64,000 nucleotides of DNA from Geomonas sp. RF6 (lineage in GTDB: Bacteria > Desulfobacterota > Desulfuromonadia > Geobacterales > Geobacteraceae). The notes beneath the pieces were generated by a model. It worked only from the letters and a program-made list of their open reading frames with translations, searched no databases and had not been told where the DNA came from. The DNA lies in contig NZ_CP087999.1 of the NCBI RefSeq assembly GCF_021044625.1, positions 823,001 through 887,000 of the forward strand. Direction: 5' to 3'. Every line of letters starts with the position of its first letter. Within the stretch, counting starts at the first letter, position 1. Below are positions 1 to 8,180 of the stretch, in pieces. The position numbers and the translations under genes are program-made.

Positions 1-703
1 CCACATTGGACTTGATGATGGCGACGACCGCCTCCACGGAGACGTCTTCGTGGCTGTCGTGCCAGCAGTCGTAGTCGGTGGAGAGGGCGATGACGCCGTA
101 GCAGAGCTCCGCCTCGCGGGCGAGCTTTGCCTCGGTGAGGTTGGTCATCCCGATGATGGAGGCGCCGAAGGAGCGGTACATGTGGCTTTCGGCTCGAGTG
201 GAGAAGGCGGGGCCTTCCATGCAGAGGTAGGTGCCGCCGCGGTGCACGGTGGCGCCGACTTCGGTGGCGGCGGCATAGAGATCCGCGGAGAGGTCGGCGC
301 AGACCGGATCGGCGAAGGCGACGTGGGCGACGACCCCGCCGCCGAAGAAGGTGTCCCTGCGGATACCTTTCGTGCGGTCGATGAACTGGTCGGGGATGAC
401 GATGTGGCCGGGGACGATCTCCTCGCGGAGGCTCCCCACGGCGGAGACGGAGATGATGCGGGTGACGCCGAGCTTCTTCATGCCGTAGATGTTGGCGCGG
501 TAGTTCACCTCGCTCGGCATGAAGCGGTGCCCCTTGCCGTGACGCGGCAGGAAGACCACCGGGATGCCGTCGAGCTTTCCGGTGATGAAATCGTCAGAGG
601 GCCTGCCGAAAGGGGTGTCCACCGTGACGTGGGCGATGTCAGTCATCCCCTCCATCTCGTACAGCCCGCTGCCGCCGATAACGCCGATCACTTCTTCCGC
701 CAT
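1..703 (-). CDS. mtnP: S-methyl-5'-thioadenosine phosphorylase (3' end outside window)
   Basis: The enzyme phosphorolyses methylthioadenosine to adenine and methylthioribose-1-phosphate in methionine and polyamine salvage. The reading frame is open from an ATG at 703 to the left edge, so the C-terminus is missing (about 234 residues visible). Family motifs seen in order: GGSGLYE near the N-terminus, PRHGKGHR in the phosphate-binding region, [21 protein letters not shown] in the substrate pocket, and [10 protein letters not shown]. The MTA-type [10 protein letters not shown] motif favours MTA phosphorylase over an ordinary purine nucleoside phosphorylase, although some relatives act on inosine. 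A good Shine-Dalgarno (CAGGAGGG) precedes the ATG. The next gene, rlmN, lies 110 bp upstream in the same direction, with no strong terminator seen between them. Confidence 0.93.
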   Translation of the reverse strand, partial: MAEEVIGVIGGSGLYEMEGMTDIAHVTVDTPFGRPSDDFITGKLDGIPVVFLPRHGKGHRFMPSEVNYRANIYGMKKLGVTRIISVSAVGSLREEIVPGHIVIPDQFIDRTKGIRRDTFFGGGVVAHVAFADPVCADLSADLYAAATEVGATVHRGGTYLCMEGPAFSTRAESHMYRSFGASIIGMTNLTEAKLAREAELCYGVIALSTDYDCWHDSHEDVSVEAVVAIIKSNV

Positions 704-814
704 AATCCCTCCTGTATTGCATAGTAAATAAATATAGTAGCTTTTCTGCCCTGCGCGATGAAGTGGTGATCCCTGCTGCGTCCGCTCGAACTCCGAGCCC
801 GCAGGAGATGAATC

Positions 815-1885
815 CTAGGCCGCCGCCTCGGCGCTCTCCGCCGCTGCCGCCGCTCTCCGCCCGCGCTCCTCGTCGAGCTTCCCCTTCAGCTGCCCGCAGG
901 CGGCAGAGATGTCGCCGCCGCGGCTGGAGCGGGTGATGACCGTCACGTGCTTGTCGAGGAGGTACTTGTGGAAGCGGTCTATCGTCTCCTGGGTCGGGGT
1001 GCGGAAATCGCAGCTGCCGTGCTCGTTGAAGGGAATCAGGTTCACCTTCGAGGGGAAGTTGGAGATGTGGCGCACCAGGCGCTTCGCGTCCTCCAGCGAG
1101 TCGTTCAGGTCGCGGATCATGACGTACTCCACCGTGATCCAGCGCCTCGACGGGAGCGGAAACTCCTTGCAAGCCGCGAGGAGCTCCTTCAGCGGATAGC
1201 GCCGGTTCACCGGCATGATCCGGTCTCGCACCTCGTCCGTCGTGGCGTTCAGGGAGACCGCGAGGTTCACCACCACCGACCTGCCGAGCTCCGCCATCTC
1301 CGGGACGAGCCCGGAGGTAGAGACGGTGACCTTGCGGTTGGAAAACTGGAAGCCGTCCGGATCGGTGAGGATCTGCACCGCGGGGACGACTGCGGAGAGG
1401 TTCGCCAGCGGCTCACCCATCCCCATGAAGACGATATTGCGCACCGGGTGATCCCTCTTCACCGCGCAGACCTGGTTCACGATCTCAGCCGTGGTGAGGT
1501 CCCGGATGATCCCGAAGGTCCCGGTGAGGCAAAAGGCGCACCCCATGGCGCACCCCACCTGGCTGGAGATGCACAGGGTGTTGCGACCTTCGTCCGGGAT
1601 GAGGACCGCCTCCACCGCGTTTCCGTCGGCCAGGCGAAAGAGGTACTTGCTGGTGCCGTCCGCGGAGGACTCCACCACCTCCGGCACGAGGTTCGAGATG
1701 GTGGCCGTCTCCGCGAGGGAGTTCCTGAACTCCTTGGAGATGTTCGTCATCTCCGCAAAGGAGAGGGCGTCCAGCTGGTAGAGCCACTTGAAGATCTGCT
1801 TGGCCCGGAAGCGCTCCTTGCCGACTCCGGCAATGTACTTTTCCAGCCCCTGCAGCGTGAAATTCTTGAGATCGACTTTTTCCAT
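815..1885 (-). CDS. rlmN: Dual-specificity RNA methyltransferase RlmN
   Basis: Radical-SAM enzyme that methylates C2 of A2503 in 23S rRNA and of A37 in some tRNAs. The cluster motif CAMGCAFC is present, preceded by the SSQVGC stretch, and the second catalytic cysteine lies near the C-terminus in [20 protein letters not shown] is the family's GEP motif. The C-terminal ~20 residues ([12 protein letters not shown]) are a low-complexity tail. I start at the ATG at 1885 (MEKVDLKNF). An ATG four codons upstream (1897) has only the ndk terminator in front of it. The gene lies just downstream of ndk, separated by a strong hairpin, so it probably has its own promoter or depends on readthrough. Confidence 0.95.
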   Translation of the reverse strand: MEKVDLKNFTLQGLEKYIAGVGKERFRAKQIFKWLYQLDALSFAEMTNISKEFRNSLAETATISNLVPEVVESSADGTSKYLFRLADGNAVEAVLIPDEGRNTLCISSQVGCAMGCAFCLTGTFGIIRDLTTAEIVNQVCAVKRDHPVRNIVFMGMGEPLANLSAVVPAVQILTDPDGFQFSNRKVTVSTSGLVPEMAELGRSVVVNLAVSLNATTDEVRDRIMPVNRRYPLKELLAACKEFPLPSRRWITVEYVMIRDLNDSLEDAKRLVRHISNFPSKVNLIPFNEHGSCDFRTPTQETIDRFHKYLLDKHVTVITRSSRGGDISAACGQLKGKLDEERGRRAAAAAESAEAAA

Positions 1886-1898
1886 GCCCGTTAGCATA

Positions 1899-1934
1899 TA
1901 AAAAAGCCCTTCTAAAGCGAAGGGCTTTTTTTAC
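1899..1934 (-). terminator. Rho-independent terminator after ndk
   Basis: Near-perfect hairpin: AAAAAGCCCTT and AAGGGCTTTTT arms separated by a 7-8 nt loop, with A and T tracts on both sides, so it could work in either direction. It lies 20 bp past the ndk stop and directly before the rlmN start. Confidence 0.85.
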
Positions 1935-1955
1935 CTCATCTGTTGTGAATCTATA

Positions 1956-2369
1956 TTACACCAGTTCCAGCGCGCTGAAGAAGTAGGGGATCTCGTAGGC
2001 AGCGGACTCCGGGGAGTCGGAGCCGTGCACCGTGTTCTCCTCGATGCTCACGCCGAGCTCTTTCCTGATCGTCCCCGCGTCGGCGTTCGCCGGGTTGGTG
2101 GCGCCCATGAGGCCGCGCCATGCCAGGATCGCGTTCTCCTTCTCCAGCACCATGACGATGACCGGGTTGCGTACCATGAAGGTGCACAGGTCGTTGAAGA
2201 AGGGGCGCTCCTTGTGCACGTAGTAGAAACCTTCCGCCTGTGCCCTGGTGAGGCGGATCTTCTTCATCCCCACGATGCCGAAGCCGGCGTTCTCTATCAT
2301 CTCGATCACCTTACCGGTGACGTTTCTCTCAACTGCGTCAGGCTTTATGATTGCGAATGTTCTTTCCAT
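1956..2369 (-). CDS. ndk: Nucleoside-diphosphate kinase
   Basis: Transfers the gamma phosphate of ATP to nucleoside diphosphates through a phospho-histidine; cytosolic, nucleotide pool balance. 137 residues, the normal length. The N-terminus [12 protein letters not shown] and the active-site block [13 protein letters not shown] (His115) are diagnostic. The ATG at 2369 is chosen because GGAGGAAGA precedes it. The frame stays open 15 codons further upstream without family similarity. The gene is monocistronic, with a hairpin terminator behind it. Confidence 0.97.
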   Translation of the reverse strand: MERTFAIIKPDAVERNVTGKVIEMIENAGFGIVGMKKIRLTRAQAEGFYYVHKERPFFNDLCTFMVRNPVIVMVLEKENAILAWRGLMGATNPANADAGTIRKELGVSIEENTVHGSDSPESAAYEIPYFFSALELV

Positions 2370-2458
2370 TTCTTCCTCCAGGACTTTATTTAGAATGACC
2401 GCCATACATAGCACCGCGCCGCGGCGCTTGTCAAGGCGATTGGGGAGCGGCGGACATG

Positions 2459-2495
2459 AAAAAAGCCCACAGCAGGTAGCCGTGGGCTTTTTCGT
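2459..2495 (-). terminator. Rho-independent terminator after the small lipoprotein gene
   Basis: Stem AAAAAGCCCAC / GTGGGCTTTTT with an 11-nt loop (AGCAGGTAGCC), followed by a T tract on the minus strand, 25 bp past the stop of the lipoprotein gene. Confidence 0.8.
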
Positions 2496-2519
2496 GAAAC
2501 AGGTGCACCCGTTTCCGAA

Positions 2520-2714
2520 TTACTTGTGCTCAGCCGGAGCAGCCGGAGCAGCCGGAGCCTTAGCGGAGGACATCGGAGCCTGGGCCGGAGCAGCCGGAGC
2601 AGCCGGAGCAGCCTGCTCAGCAGCAGGAGCCGGAGCCTCTTCCTTCTTCTTGCAGCCAGCAGCAAAGGCGAGAGCCAGAGTGAGGCAAAGTGCGAGAGAG
2701 ATCAGTTTTTTCAT
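2520..2714 (-). CDS. Small Ala/Pro-rich lipoprotein
   Basis: A 64-residue protein with a signal peptide (MKKLISLALC core) and lipobox FAAGC, so Cys21 should be lipidated. The mature 44 residues begin CKKKEEAPAP and are almost entirely Ala, Pro, Gln and Glu in imperfect APAAPA repeats, ending PAEHK. No enzymatic domain is visible. A role as an envelope spacer or periplasmic tether is possible but unproven. The ATG at 2714 is preceded by GAGGTGATATCG. An upstream in-frame ATG (2750) would put 12 charged residues before the signal peptide and is unlikely. The gene is monocistronic with its own terminator. Lys at +2 gives no Asp-type inner-membrane retention signal by the E. coli rule. Confidence 0.8.
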   Translation of the reverse strand: MKKLISLALCLTLALAFAAGCKKKEEAPAPAAEQAAPAAPAAPAQAPMSSAKAPAAPAAPAEHK

Positions 2715-2750
2715 TGACGATATCACCTCTTTTCTTTTGAGATTTACCAT

Positions 2751-3225
2751 TACTGCGCGAAGCGCATGGTTTTTACTGGCAACACAAAGGGCGAATATAC
2801 TAGCATTCGGGTAAATGTCAATACTTTTTAAACGGGGAAAAGATTTCTTTCTCTTAGAATAAACTTCCCGTTCGACTCCGAAAAAGAGGCAAGTAGCCGA
2901 TCCTTCGAAAGAAAGTCATGACACCCCAAAGCGGCACCAGTCGCAGAGCCACGTCCAGAGCGGCGCTGCGGAGACGGATTTCCCTCCCCCTCTCGTCCTA
3001 GCATAACAAGTCACTAATGGAGTGCAACGTCCCGACAAACAATGATTTCGTATGCTTCATGGAGCGTGACTCATGGCGTTGCAGAGTCGCGGCGTTCTCT
3101 ATTGCCGTTACTTCCTCAGCGTTCTCAATTACTTCTTATGAAAAGCCGGGACAAAGGTTAACTCTTGTAAACCGGATACAAATAGATTATTTTTATTAGC
3201 ACTTCTGCGACCAAGGGGGGAGGCT
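2751..3225. other. 475-bp intergenic region, no gene recognised
   Basis: Lies between the divergent lipoprotein and AMMECR1 genes. It is more AT-rich than its surroundings, especially 2800-2870 and 3100-3200, and should hold both promoters. The only frame of note (3017-3199, + strand) has no Shine-Dalgarno and no coding character. No riboswitch or tRNA was recognised. Confidence 0.5.
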
Positions 3226-3774
3226 GTGAACGAGATGCTGAACACCGAAGAGAAGAGACTACTTCTGGAACTGGCCAGAGAGGCAATAACCAGCTATGTC
3301 AGAACCGGTGAGGTTCCCGTGCGAGAGGTGACGGCACACCCCCTCACCGAATGCGCCGGCTGCTTCGTGACCATAAAGAAGGAAGGGGCGCTGCGCGGCT
3401 GTATCGGCAACTTCACCAGCGACAAGCCGCTGTACAAGCTGGTCCAGGAGATGGCGGTCTCGGCAGCCACCAGGGACCCGCGCTTTTACCCCATGAAGGA
3501 AGAGGACCTCATCTCGTTCGACCTGGAGATTTCCGTCCTCTCCCCCCTCACGAAGGTCGCCTCGGTGGAAGAGGTACAGGTAGGGGTACATGGCTTGTAC
3601 CTGGAAAAGAACTTCTCGCGCGGCGTCCTCCTCCCCCAGGTCGCCACAGACCACGGCTGGGACCGCGAAACGTTCCTCAGCCAGACCGCGCTGAAAGCGG
3701 GGCTGAAGAAGGACGACTGGAAGGAAGGGAGCGACGTCTACGTCTTCACCGCAAAAGTGTTCGGGGAAAAGTGA
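3226..3774 (+). CDS. AMMECR1-domain protein (AmmeMemoRadiSam system protein A)
   Basis: 182 residues. The AMMECR1 signature is clear: PLTECAGCFVTIKKEGALRGCIG near residues 38-60, then AVSAATRDPRFYPM and DLEISVLSPL. The family's biochemical role is unsettled. Archaeal and bacterial members often sit beside a Memo-like dioxygenase and a radical-SAM protein, but neither is adjacent here. A GTG at 3226 lies just after GGGGGGAGG; an ATG three codons later (3235) is the alternative. It is monocistronic, with its own promoter region and a strong terminator. Confidence 0.9.
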   Translation: MNEMLNTEEKRLLLELAREAITSYVRTGEVPVREVTAHPLTECAGCFVTIKKEGALRGCIGNFTSDKPLYKLVQEMAVSAATRDPRFYPMKEEDLISFDLEISVLSPLTKVASVEEVQVGVHGLYLEKNFSRGVLLPQVATDHGWDRETFLSQTALKAGLKKDDWKEGSDVYVFTAKVFGEK

Positions 3775-3799
3775 CGATTATTTCGGGAGTGTGATTTTG

Positions 3800-3833
3800 A
3801 GGAAGGGGGTGCCGCCGCACCCCCTTTTTTTGT
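3800..3833 (+). terminator. Rho-independent terminator after the AMMECR1 gene
   Basis: AAGGGGGTGC / GCACCCCCTT stem with a 4-nt loop and a run of seven or more T on the plus strand. Confidence 0.85.
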
Positions 3834-3842
3834 AGCCTTAAT

Positions 3843-3874
3843 GTAGGCCGGAATAAGCGAAGCGTTTCCGGCAC
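3843..3874. repeat. REP-like element, solo half unit
   Basis: GTAGGCCGGAATAAGC followed by GCGTTTCCGGCAC. This matches the left half of the longer REP-like units at 14956, 18327-18938 and 59497. It sits between convergent genes, the usual place for such elements. Confidence 0.75.
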
Positions 3875-3923
3875 CTCAGAGGGAGCATCTACAACTGGCG
3901 CCTCCCGCGGGAAACGCAGCCAC

Positions 3924-3957
3924 GAAAAAAGGGGAGCCCCAAGAGCTCCCCTTCCCG
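3924..3957 (-). terminator. Rho-independent terminator after citrate synthase
   Basis: AAGGGGAGC / GCTCCCCTT stem with a short loop; on the minus strand it ends in a T run (complement of AAAAAA at 3925-3930). Confidence 0.8.
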
Positions 3958-3977
3958 TCTTCCTCTATTCAATACCT

Positions 3978-5300
3978 CTAGAACTTGCGGCCACCCTCCG
4001 CCGCCCACTGCTCCAGCATGTCCGTGGTGACCGACTTCGGCCTCTCCAGCGGGTAGCCAAGCGCCCTGTCCCAGATGATGTTGGCGCAGCACCCGAGCGA
4101 GCGGCCGACACCGAAGAGGACCGTGTAGAAATCCCACTCCTTCACGCCGTAGTGCCACTGGATGACGCCGGACTGGGCATCGACGTTCGGCCACGGGTTC
4201 CTTGTCTTGCCGTGCTCGGTGAGGACACCGGGCGCTACCTCGTAGATCATCGACACGAGCTTGAAGAGCGGATCCTCCGGGAGGTGCTTCAGGGAGAAAT
4301 CGCGCTGGGCCGTGTAGCGCGGGTCGGTGCGGCGCAGGACGGCGTGGCCGTATCCCGGTATGACCTGCCCTGCGTTCAGCGTATCCCACAGCGCCTTCGT
4401 CACGTTCTCCTTCGTCGGCTCCACCCCTTCCCCAAGCTGCCTCTGGAAGCGCAGGATCCAGCCGAGCACCTCCTGGTTCGCCAGACCGTGCAGCGGCCCG
4501 GCGAGGCCGTTCAAGCCCGCGGAGTAGGCATAGAAGATATCGGAGAGTGCCGAGGCGACGAGGTGCGTCGCATGGGCGGAGACGTTCCCCGATTCGTGGT
4601 CGGAGTGGATGATGAAGTACATGCGGGACACGTCGTCGTACGGCTTCCCCACCCCCATCATGTGCGCGAAGTTCCCACCGAGGTCGAGCTCCGGGTTCGG
4701 GGTGATGATGTCCGCATTCTTATAGTTATAGCGGTAGATGAAGGCGGCGATCTCCGGCAGGCGGGCCACCAGGTCACAGCAGTCCTCGTACATCGGCCCC
4801 CAGGCGTCCATCTTGTTGAACTTCCCGGAGTTGTAGAAGCGCGAGAACTTCGAGTCCCGCTGCATGGAGAGAACGGCGGAAGAGAGCATCACCATCGGGT
4901 GGGTGCCCCGCGGCAGCGAGCGGATCACGTCGTACACGTAGTACGGGACGTTGGCGCGCCCCTTGAAGTCATAGAGGACCTCCTCCACGTCCGACTCGGT
5001 CGGCATGTCGCCGGTGAGGAGGAAATACCAGAACGCCTCCACGGTCGGGTACTCCGAGCCCGGCGCCTTCGGAAGGTCCGCAAAGGTTTCCGAAATCGTC
5101 TTGCCGCGGAAGCGGATCCCCTCCTGCGGGTCAAGGGAGGAGATATCGGTGAGCAGGCACCTGACATCCCTCGCCCCGCCGACGCACTGGCCGATGTCCA
5201 CCTTGTCGATGACGACGTTGCCGCTTTCCTTAACGAGCTTGGCGAGGCGGGGGCGATGGGCCTGGATCTTCTCCAACAATCTCTCTTTCAATCTTGCCAT
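3978..5300 (-). CDS. gltA: Citrate synthase, eukaryotic-like (type I)
   Basis: Condenses oxaloacetate and acetyl-CoA, the entry step of the acetate-oxidising TCA cycle. 440 residues. The catalytic trio falls at His271 (GPLHGLANQEV), His319 (GYGHAVLR) and Asp374 (NVDAQSG), almost the numbering of the pig heart enzyme (274/320/375). The N-terminal extension (LKERLLEKIQAHRPRLAKLVKE) is also of the mitochondrial type. Geobacteraceae are reported to use this eukaryote-like form instead of the usual bacterial GltA. Shine-Dalgarno AAAGGAGA precedes the ATG at 5300. Three GTATAC half-sites lie 90-125 bp upstream (separate entry) and suggest repressor control. The gene is monocistronic, flanked by a terminator. 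Confidence 0.96.
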   Translation of the reverse strand: MARLKERLLEKIQAHRPRLAKLVKESGNVVIDKVDIGQCVGGARDVRCLLTDISSLDPQEGIRFRGKTISETFADLPKAPGSEYPTVEAFWYFLLTGDMPTESDVEEVLYDFKGRANVPYYVYDVIRSLPRGTHPMVMLSSAVLSMQRDSKFSRFYNSGKFNKMDAWGPMYEDCCDLVARLPEIAAFIYRYNYKNADIITPNPELDLGGNFAHMMGVGKPYDDVSRMYFIIHSDHESGNVSAHATHLVASALSDIFYAYSAGLNGLAGPLHGLANQEVLGWILRFQRQLGEGVEPTKENVTKALWDTLNAGQVIPGYGHAVLRRTDPRYTAQRDFSLKHLPEDPLFKLVSMIYEVAPGVLTEHGKTRNPWPNVDAQSGVIQWHYGVKEWDFYTVLFGVGRSLGCCANIIWDRALGYPLERPKSVTTDMLEQWAAEGGRKF

Positions 5301-5387
5301 ACAAATCTCCTTTCCCCTGCGGGAGCACTGCGGCCTCGGGACTGCCGTACTGTAATGCCTCGTGCGTTCTCGTTACTCCGCCTTACC

Positions 5388-5426
5388 TTTTCGTATACTG
5401 TATACAAAATGATGCCACATGTATAC
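5388..5426. promoter_or_regulatory. Candidate operator upstream of citrate synthase (GTATAC repeats)
   Basis: A near-palindrome TTTTCGTATAC-T-GTATACAAAA (5388-5409) followed by a third GTATAC at 5421-5426. It lies between the citrate synthase start (5300, minus) and the M24 peptidase stop (5474), so it can only serve the citrate synthase promoter. The shape fits a dimeric repressor. The regulator is not identified from sequence. Confidence 0.5.
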
Positions 5427-5473
5427 CCTGATAATGCACCGAATGCAAACGGAATGTTGCAGAAATATTCCGC

Positions 5474-6664
5474 CTAGAGGAGGACCAACTCCTCGCTCGA
5501 ATAGGTGAGGCGCTCCACCCCGTTTTCCGTCACCAGGAAGGTGTTTTCAATACCGACCGCACCATGTTCGGCAAAGACTGCCTTCGGCTCGAAGGCGAAC
5601 ACCATCCCCGGCTCGAAAGTCATCTTGTGCATCCCCGCCGCGATGAAGGGGTACTCGTCCAGCTCGATCCCGACGCCGTGCCCGATGAAGGACACCTGGG
5701 ATGTTTTCAGCCCCATGAAGCTGTCGGCGTAGCCCAGCTCTGCCGCCAACGAGAGGCAGGCGTCGTAGACGTCTCCGCAACTCTCCCGCTGCGCCACGAG
5801 CCGCAGCATCAGCTCCTGGACCTTCAGCATATCCGCGTACGCCGCGGCGATCCTGGGGGGGACGCTCCCGATGCCAAAGACGCGCGTCTGATCGACGATG
5901 TAGCCGTCGCAGCAGGCACCGAAGTCCACCAGCACCTGTTCGTTGCGAACCAGCATCTTTCTCGTGGCGCCCTGCCCGAAGGAGGGGTTGAGCCCCGCGC
6001 CCCCGAGAGGGGTATTAGAGAAGGACGGCGTAGCGCTCTCTGATCCGGAGAGGACCTGGTCCATAAATATCTCGGCGTTGAAGCCGCGCATCCTCAGGTA
6101 ACCCTGGTGCCCCTCCAGGCGAGCGGCCCGCTCAAGCTCCGCCGCCAGCTCCAGCTCGCTGATCCCCTCTCGTATCACTTCCGCCGCGCGACGGTACACG
6201 ACGTCGCACTGGCGCCCCCCTTCCCTCAAAAGGTCGATCTCGTAGCCGCTCTTTATCATCCTCGCACGGCGGATGATGTCGGAGGCGTCGCTGATGACTG
6301 CGTCTTTGAAGAGGGTCGCGTACTTCTGGAAGAAGTTGACGGGGACGACGTCGAGCTCCATCCCGATCCGCTTTGGATGGGGGAGCCCGTAGTCGTTCAG
6401 CAGCGGGGGGAGATCCCGCATGGAGTTTCCCGGGAGGACGGCGGAGAGGGCGCTTTCAGCGCGGGCACGCACCAGATCGCGGCGGACGAGGTAAAGAGGC
6501 TCCCCTGCCACGGGTATATAGAGGGTGCCGCACTGGATGGTGCCGGTGAAGTAGAAGAGGTCCGCGTTCTGCAGCACGATGAGGGCATCGAGCCCTGCGT
6601 CCGCCATCATCGCCTGGACTTTTCGGCAGCGTCCCTCCAGTTCGGTCTTCGGTGTCAGTCGCAC
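5474..6664 (-). CDS. M24 family Xaa-Pro peptidase
   Basis: About 396 residues. The N-terminal creatinase-like domain (LTPKTELEGRCRKVQAMM..LIVLQNADLFYFTGTIQ) is followed by the pita-bread metallopeptidase domain. Metal ligands are visible: two Asp in VDFGACCDGYIVDQT, His in GHGVGIELDEYP, and two Glu in FEPKAVFAEHG and GIENTF. It probably removes N-terminal residues before proline (aminopeptidase P or prolidase class), in the cytosol since no signal peptide is seen. I choose the GTG at 6664, five bases after GAGGAG; the frame also has a GTG at 6670 that overlaps this Shine-Dalgarno. No operon partner: the next gene upstream is 830 bp away. Confidence 0.88.
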   Translation of the reverse strand: MRLTPKTELEGRCRKVQAMMADAGLDALIVLQNADLFYFTGTIQCGTLYIPVAGEPLYLVRRDLVRARAESALSAVLPGNSMRDLPPLLNDYGLPHPKRIGMELDVVPVNFFQKYATLFKDAVISDASDIIRRARMIKSGYEIDLLREGGRQCDVVYRRAAEVIREGISELELAAELERAARLEGHQGYLRMRGFNAEIFMDQVLSGSESATPSFSNTPLGGAGLNPSFGQGATRKMLVRNEQVLVDFGACCDGYIVDQTRVFGIGSVPPRIAAAYADMLKVQELMLRLVAQRESCGDVYDACLSLAAELGYADSFMGLKTSQVSFIGHGVGIELDEYPFIAAGMHKMTFEPGMVFAFEPKAVFAEHGAVGIENTFLVTENGVERLTYSSEELVLL

Positions 6665-7499
6665 GTGCACTCCTCGCTATACGTTTAAAGCTTATCTCAG
6701 AAAAAAGCCCGTGACCCTGAAGGGGAAGGGGACACTCTCTCGATGTTCCGAAGCAGCCGTTTTAATTAGAGCTGAAGTGAGGGGAAAGAGTACCGTAACA
6801 AAATTCGAAGTCAACCGGAGGCGCTCACGATCCCGCTCTGCCGGCAGCCATGTTTGCCCGGCTCAAACGGCTGTTGCAAAATGAGTAATGATTTCGGAAG
6901 GTTCTTTCACTTACCATAGCGCGTCCTGCTATGTCAATGTTTACAGATTCTCGTCCCCCGGCGCTTTGGAGGGGGACGGCGGGGGGGGGGAGAGTGCCAG
7001 ATCGAAAGGCGGGCATATCAGAAGACAAGATTGGCCCCGCAATCTCCCTGCCTCTCCCAATTAGTATTGTCAGAGCCTGCCCCCCTCACGTATCATGCTC
7101 GCGGAGAGAGTGGCTCGAGGTGCGGGTTGGAACGGTGCGCCTGCATACAATACTGGAGCGGTAAAAGCTTCGTTAACCTTGACTCACCCTCCGACATGCC
7201 ACCCCGTTTTCGGCGCACAGTTGAGGAGGCATGGCAGACAGCGCTGCATAAACTGCCGGAATTATTGAGGGGGCAATACTAACGTCGTTTTGGGGAGCGT
7301 GCCGAATTCTTGGGCAATCCGTTATAGCACCCATCCCGGGCGAAGTTACGCGTCACATTCACATGTTTTCAACAGCACTTTCCACAATTGATGTGGAACC
7401 AGCGTGTATAACGGAAATAACGGCGCAACTACAGGCCGTTAGGCTGAAGAGAACTATTTTACCCACCACCAGGAAAGGCCACCGCGAGGTTTTTCACCC
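6665..7499. other. 835-bp region without a recognisable gene
   Basis: Separates the divergent M24 peptidase and phoB. Several short open frames exist on both strands (for example 6825-7028 minus and 7031-7282 plus), but none has a Shine-Dalgarno or protein-like composition. It should contain both promoters; a weak candidate Pho box near 7358 is listed separately. It is unusually long for this compact genome and could hide a small RNA or a decayed gene. Confidence 0.45.
7358..7386 (+). promoter_or_regulatory. Weak candidate Pho box upstream of phoB
   Basis: TTCACA (7358), TCAACA (7369, exactly 11 bp on) and TCCACA (7381) resemble the TTCACA/GTAACA repeats found before pstS. Eleven-base spacing is what PhoB dimers need. 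The match is degenerate; autoregulation of phoB is known in other bacteria, but here it is only suggested. Confidence 0.3.
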
Positions 7500-8180
7500 A
7501 TGCGCACCATACTCATCATCGAAGACGAAAAGGATCTGGCGGAGCTCCTGGCTTTTCACCTGGAAAAGGAGGGATTTCGCCCCGCACTCGCCCACGACGG
7601 CATCACCGGCCTGGCGGAGGCGCGGGCAAATCTTCCGGACATGATCATTCTCGATCTCATGCTGCCGGGCATGATGGGGACCGAGGTGTGCCGGCTCCTC
7701 AAGGGCGCGGAGAAGACCGCGCGCATCCCGATAATCATGCTCACCGCAAAGGGGGAGGAGATAGACCGGGTCGTGGGGCTTGAGCTCGGGGCCGACGACT
7801 ATGTGGTGAAGCCCTTCTCCACGCGGGAGCTTCTCCTGCGAGTGCGCGCGGTGCTTCGCCGCAGCGGAGCCGAGGCCGAGGCGCCGCAGACGGTGCAGAT
7901 CGGCCCGGTGCTGATCGACATGGAGAGACATCTTGTGATGGTGTCGGGGGAAGAGATCGCCCTCACCTCCACGGAATACAAGCTCCTCACCTATCTGGCG
8001 CAACGCCTTGGGCGCGTGCAGAGCAGGGAGCACCTGCTGCAGGAGGTGTGGGGGTACAACTATCTCGGTGACACCCGCACCGTCGATACGCATCTCACCC
8101 GGCTCCGCACGAAGCTGAAGGAAGGGGGGGACCTGATAAAGACAGTCCGGGGATTCGGCTACAAGATGGAGGAGTCATGA
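7500..8180 (+). CDS. phoB: Phosphate regulon response regulator PhoB
   Basis: 226 residues, OmpR/PhoB class. Receiver domain residues 1-115: acidic pocket E8-D9, phospho-acceptor Asp52 in ILDLMLPGM, the Thr in IIMLTAKG and Lys in YVVKPFSTRELL. A C-terminal winged helix (residues ~130-226) ends TVRGFGYKM. It activates phosphate-starvation genes by binding direct repeats. Identification as PhoB rather than another OmpR-type regulator rests on position: it overlaps phoR by 4 bp (ATGA) and lies directly before pstSCAB-phoU. The Shine-Dalgarno (GCGAGG) is weak. Confidence 0.93.
   Translation: MRTILIIEDEKDLAELLAFHLEKEGFRPALAHDGITGLAEARANLPDMIILDLMLPGMMGTEVCRLLKGAEKTARIPIIMLTAKGEEIDRVVGLELGADDYVVKPFSTRELLLRVRAVLRRSGAEAEAPQTVQIGPVLIDMERHLVMVSGEEIALTSTEYKLLTYLAQRLGRVQSREHLLQEVWGYNYLGDTRTVDTHLTRLRTKLKEGGDLIKTVRGFGYKMEES

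Noticed and set aside
2890-2965. Possible c-di-GMP (GEMM) riboswitch, because Geobacter genomes hold many
   Set aside because: A CCAAAGCGG-like word is present but the P1/P2 stems and tetraloop receptor could not be drawn.
3017-3199. 60-codon plus-strand frame
   Set aside because: No ribosome-binding site, no similarity, located in an AT-rich promoter region.
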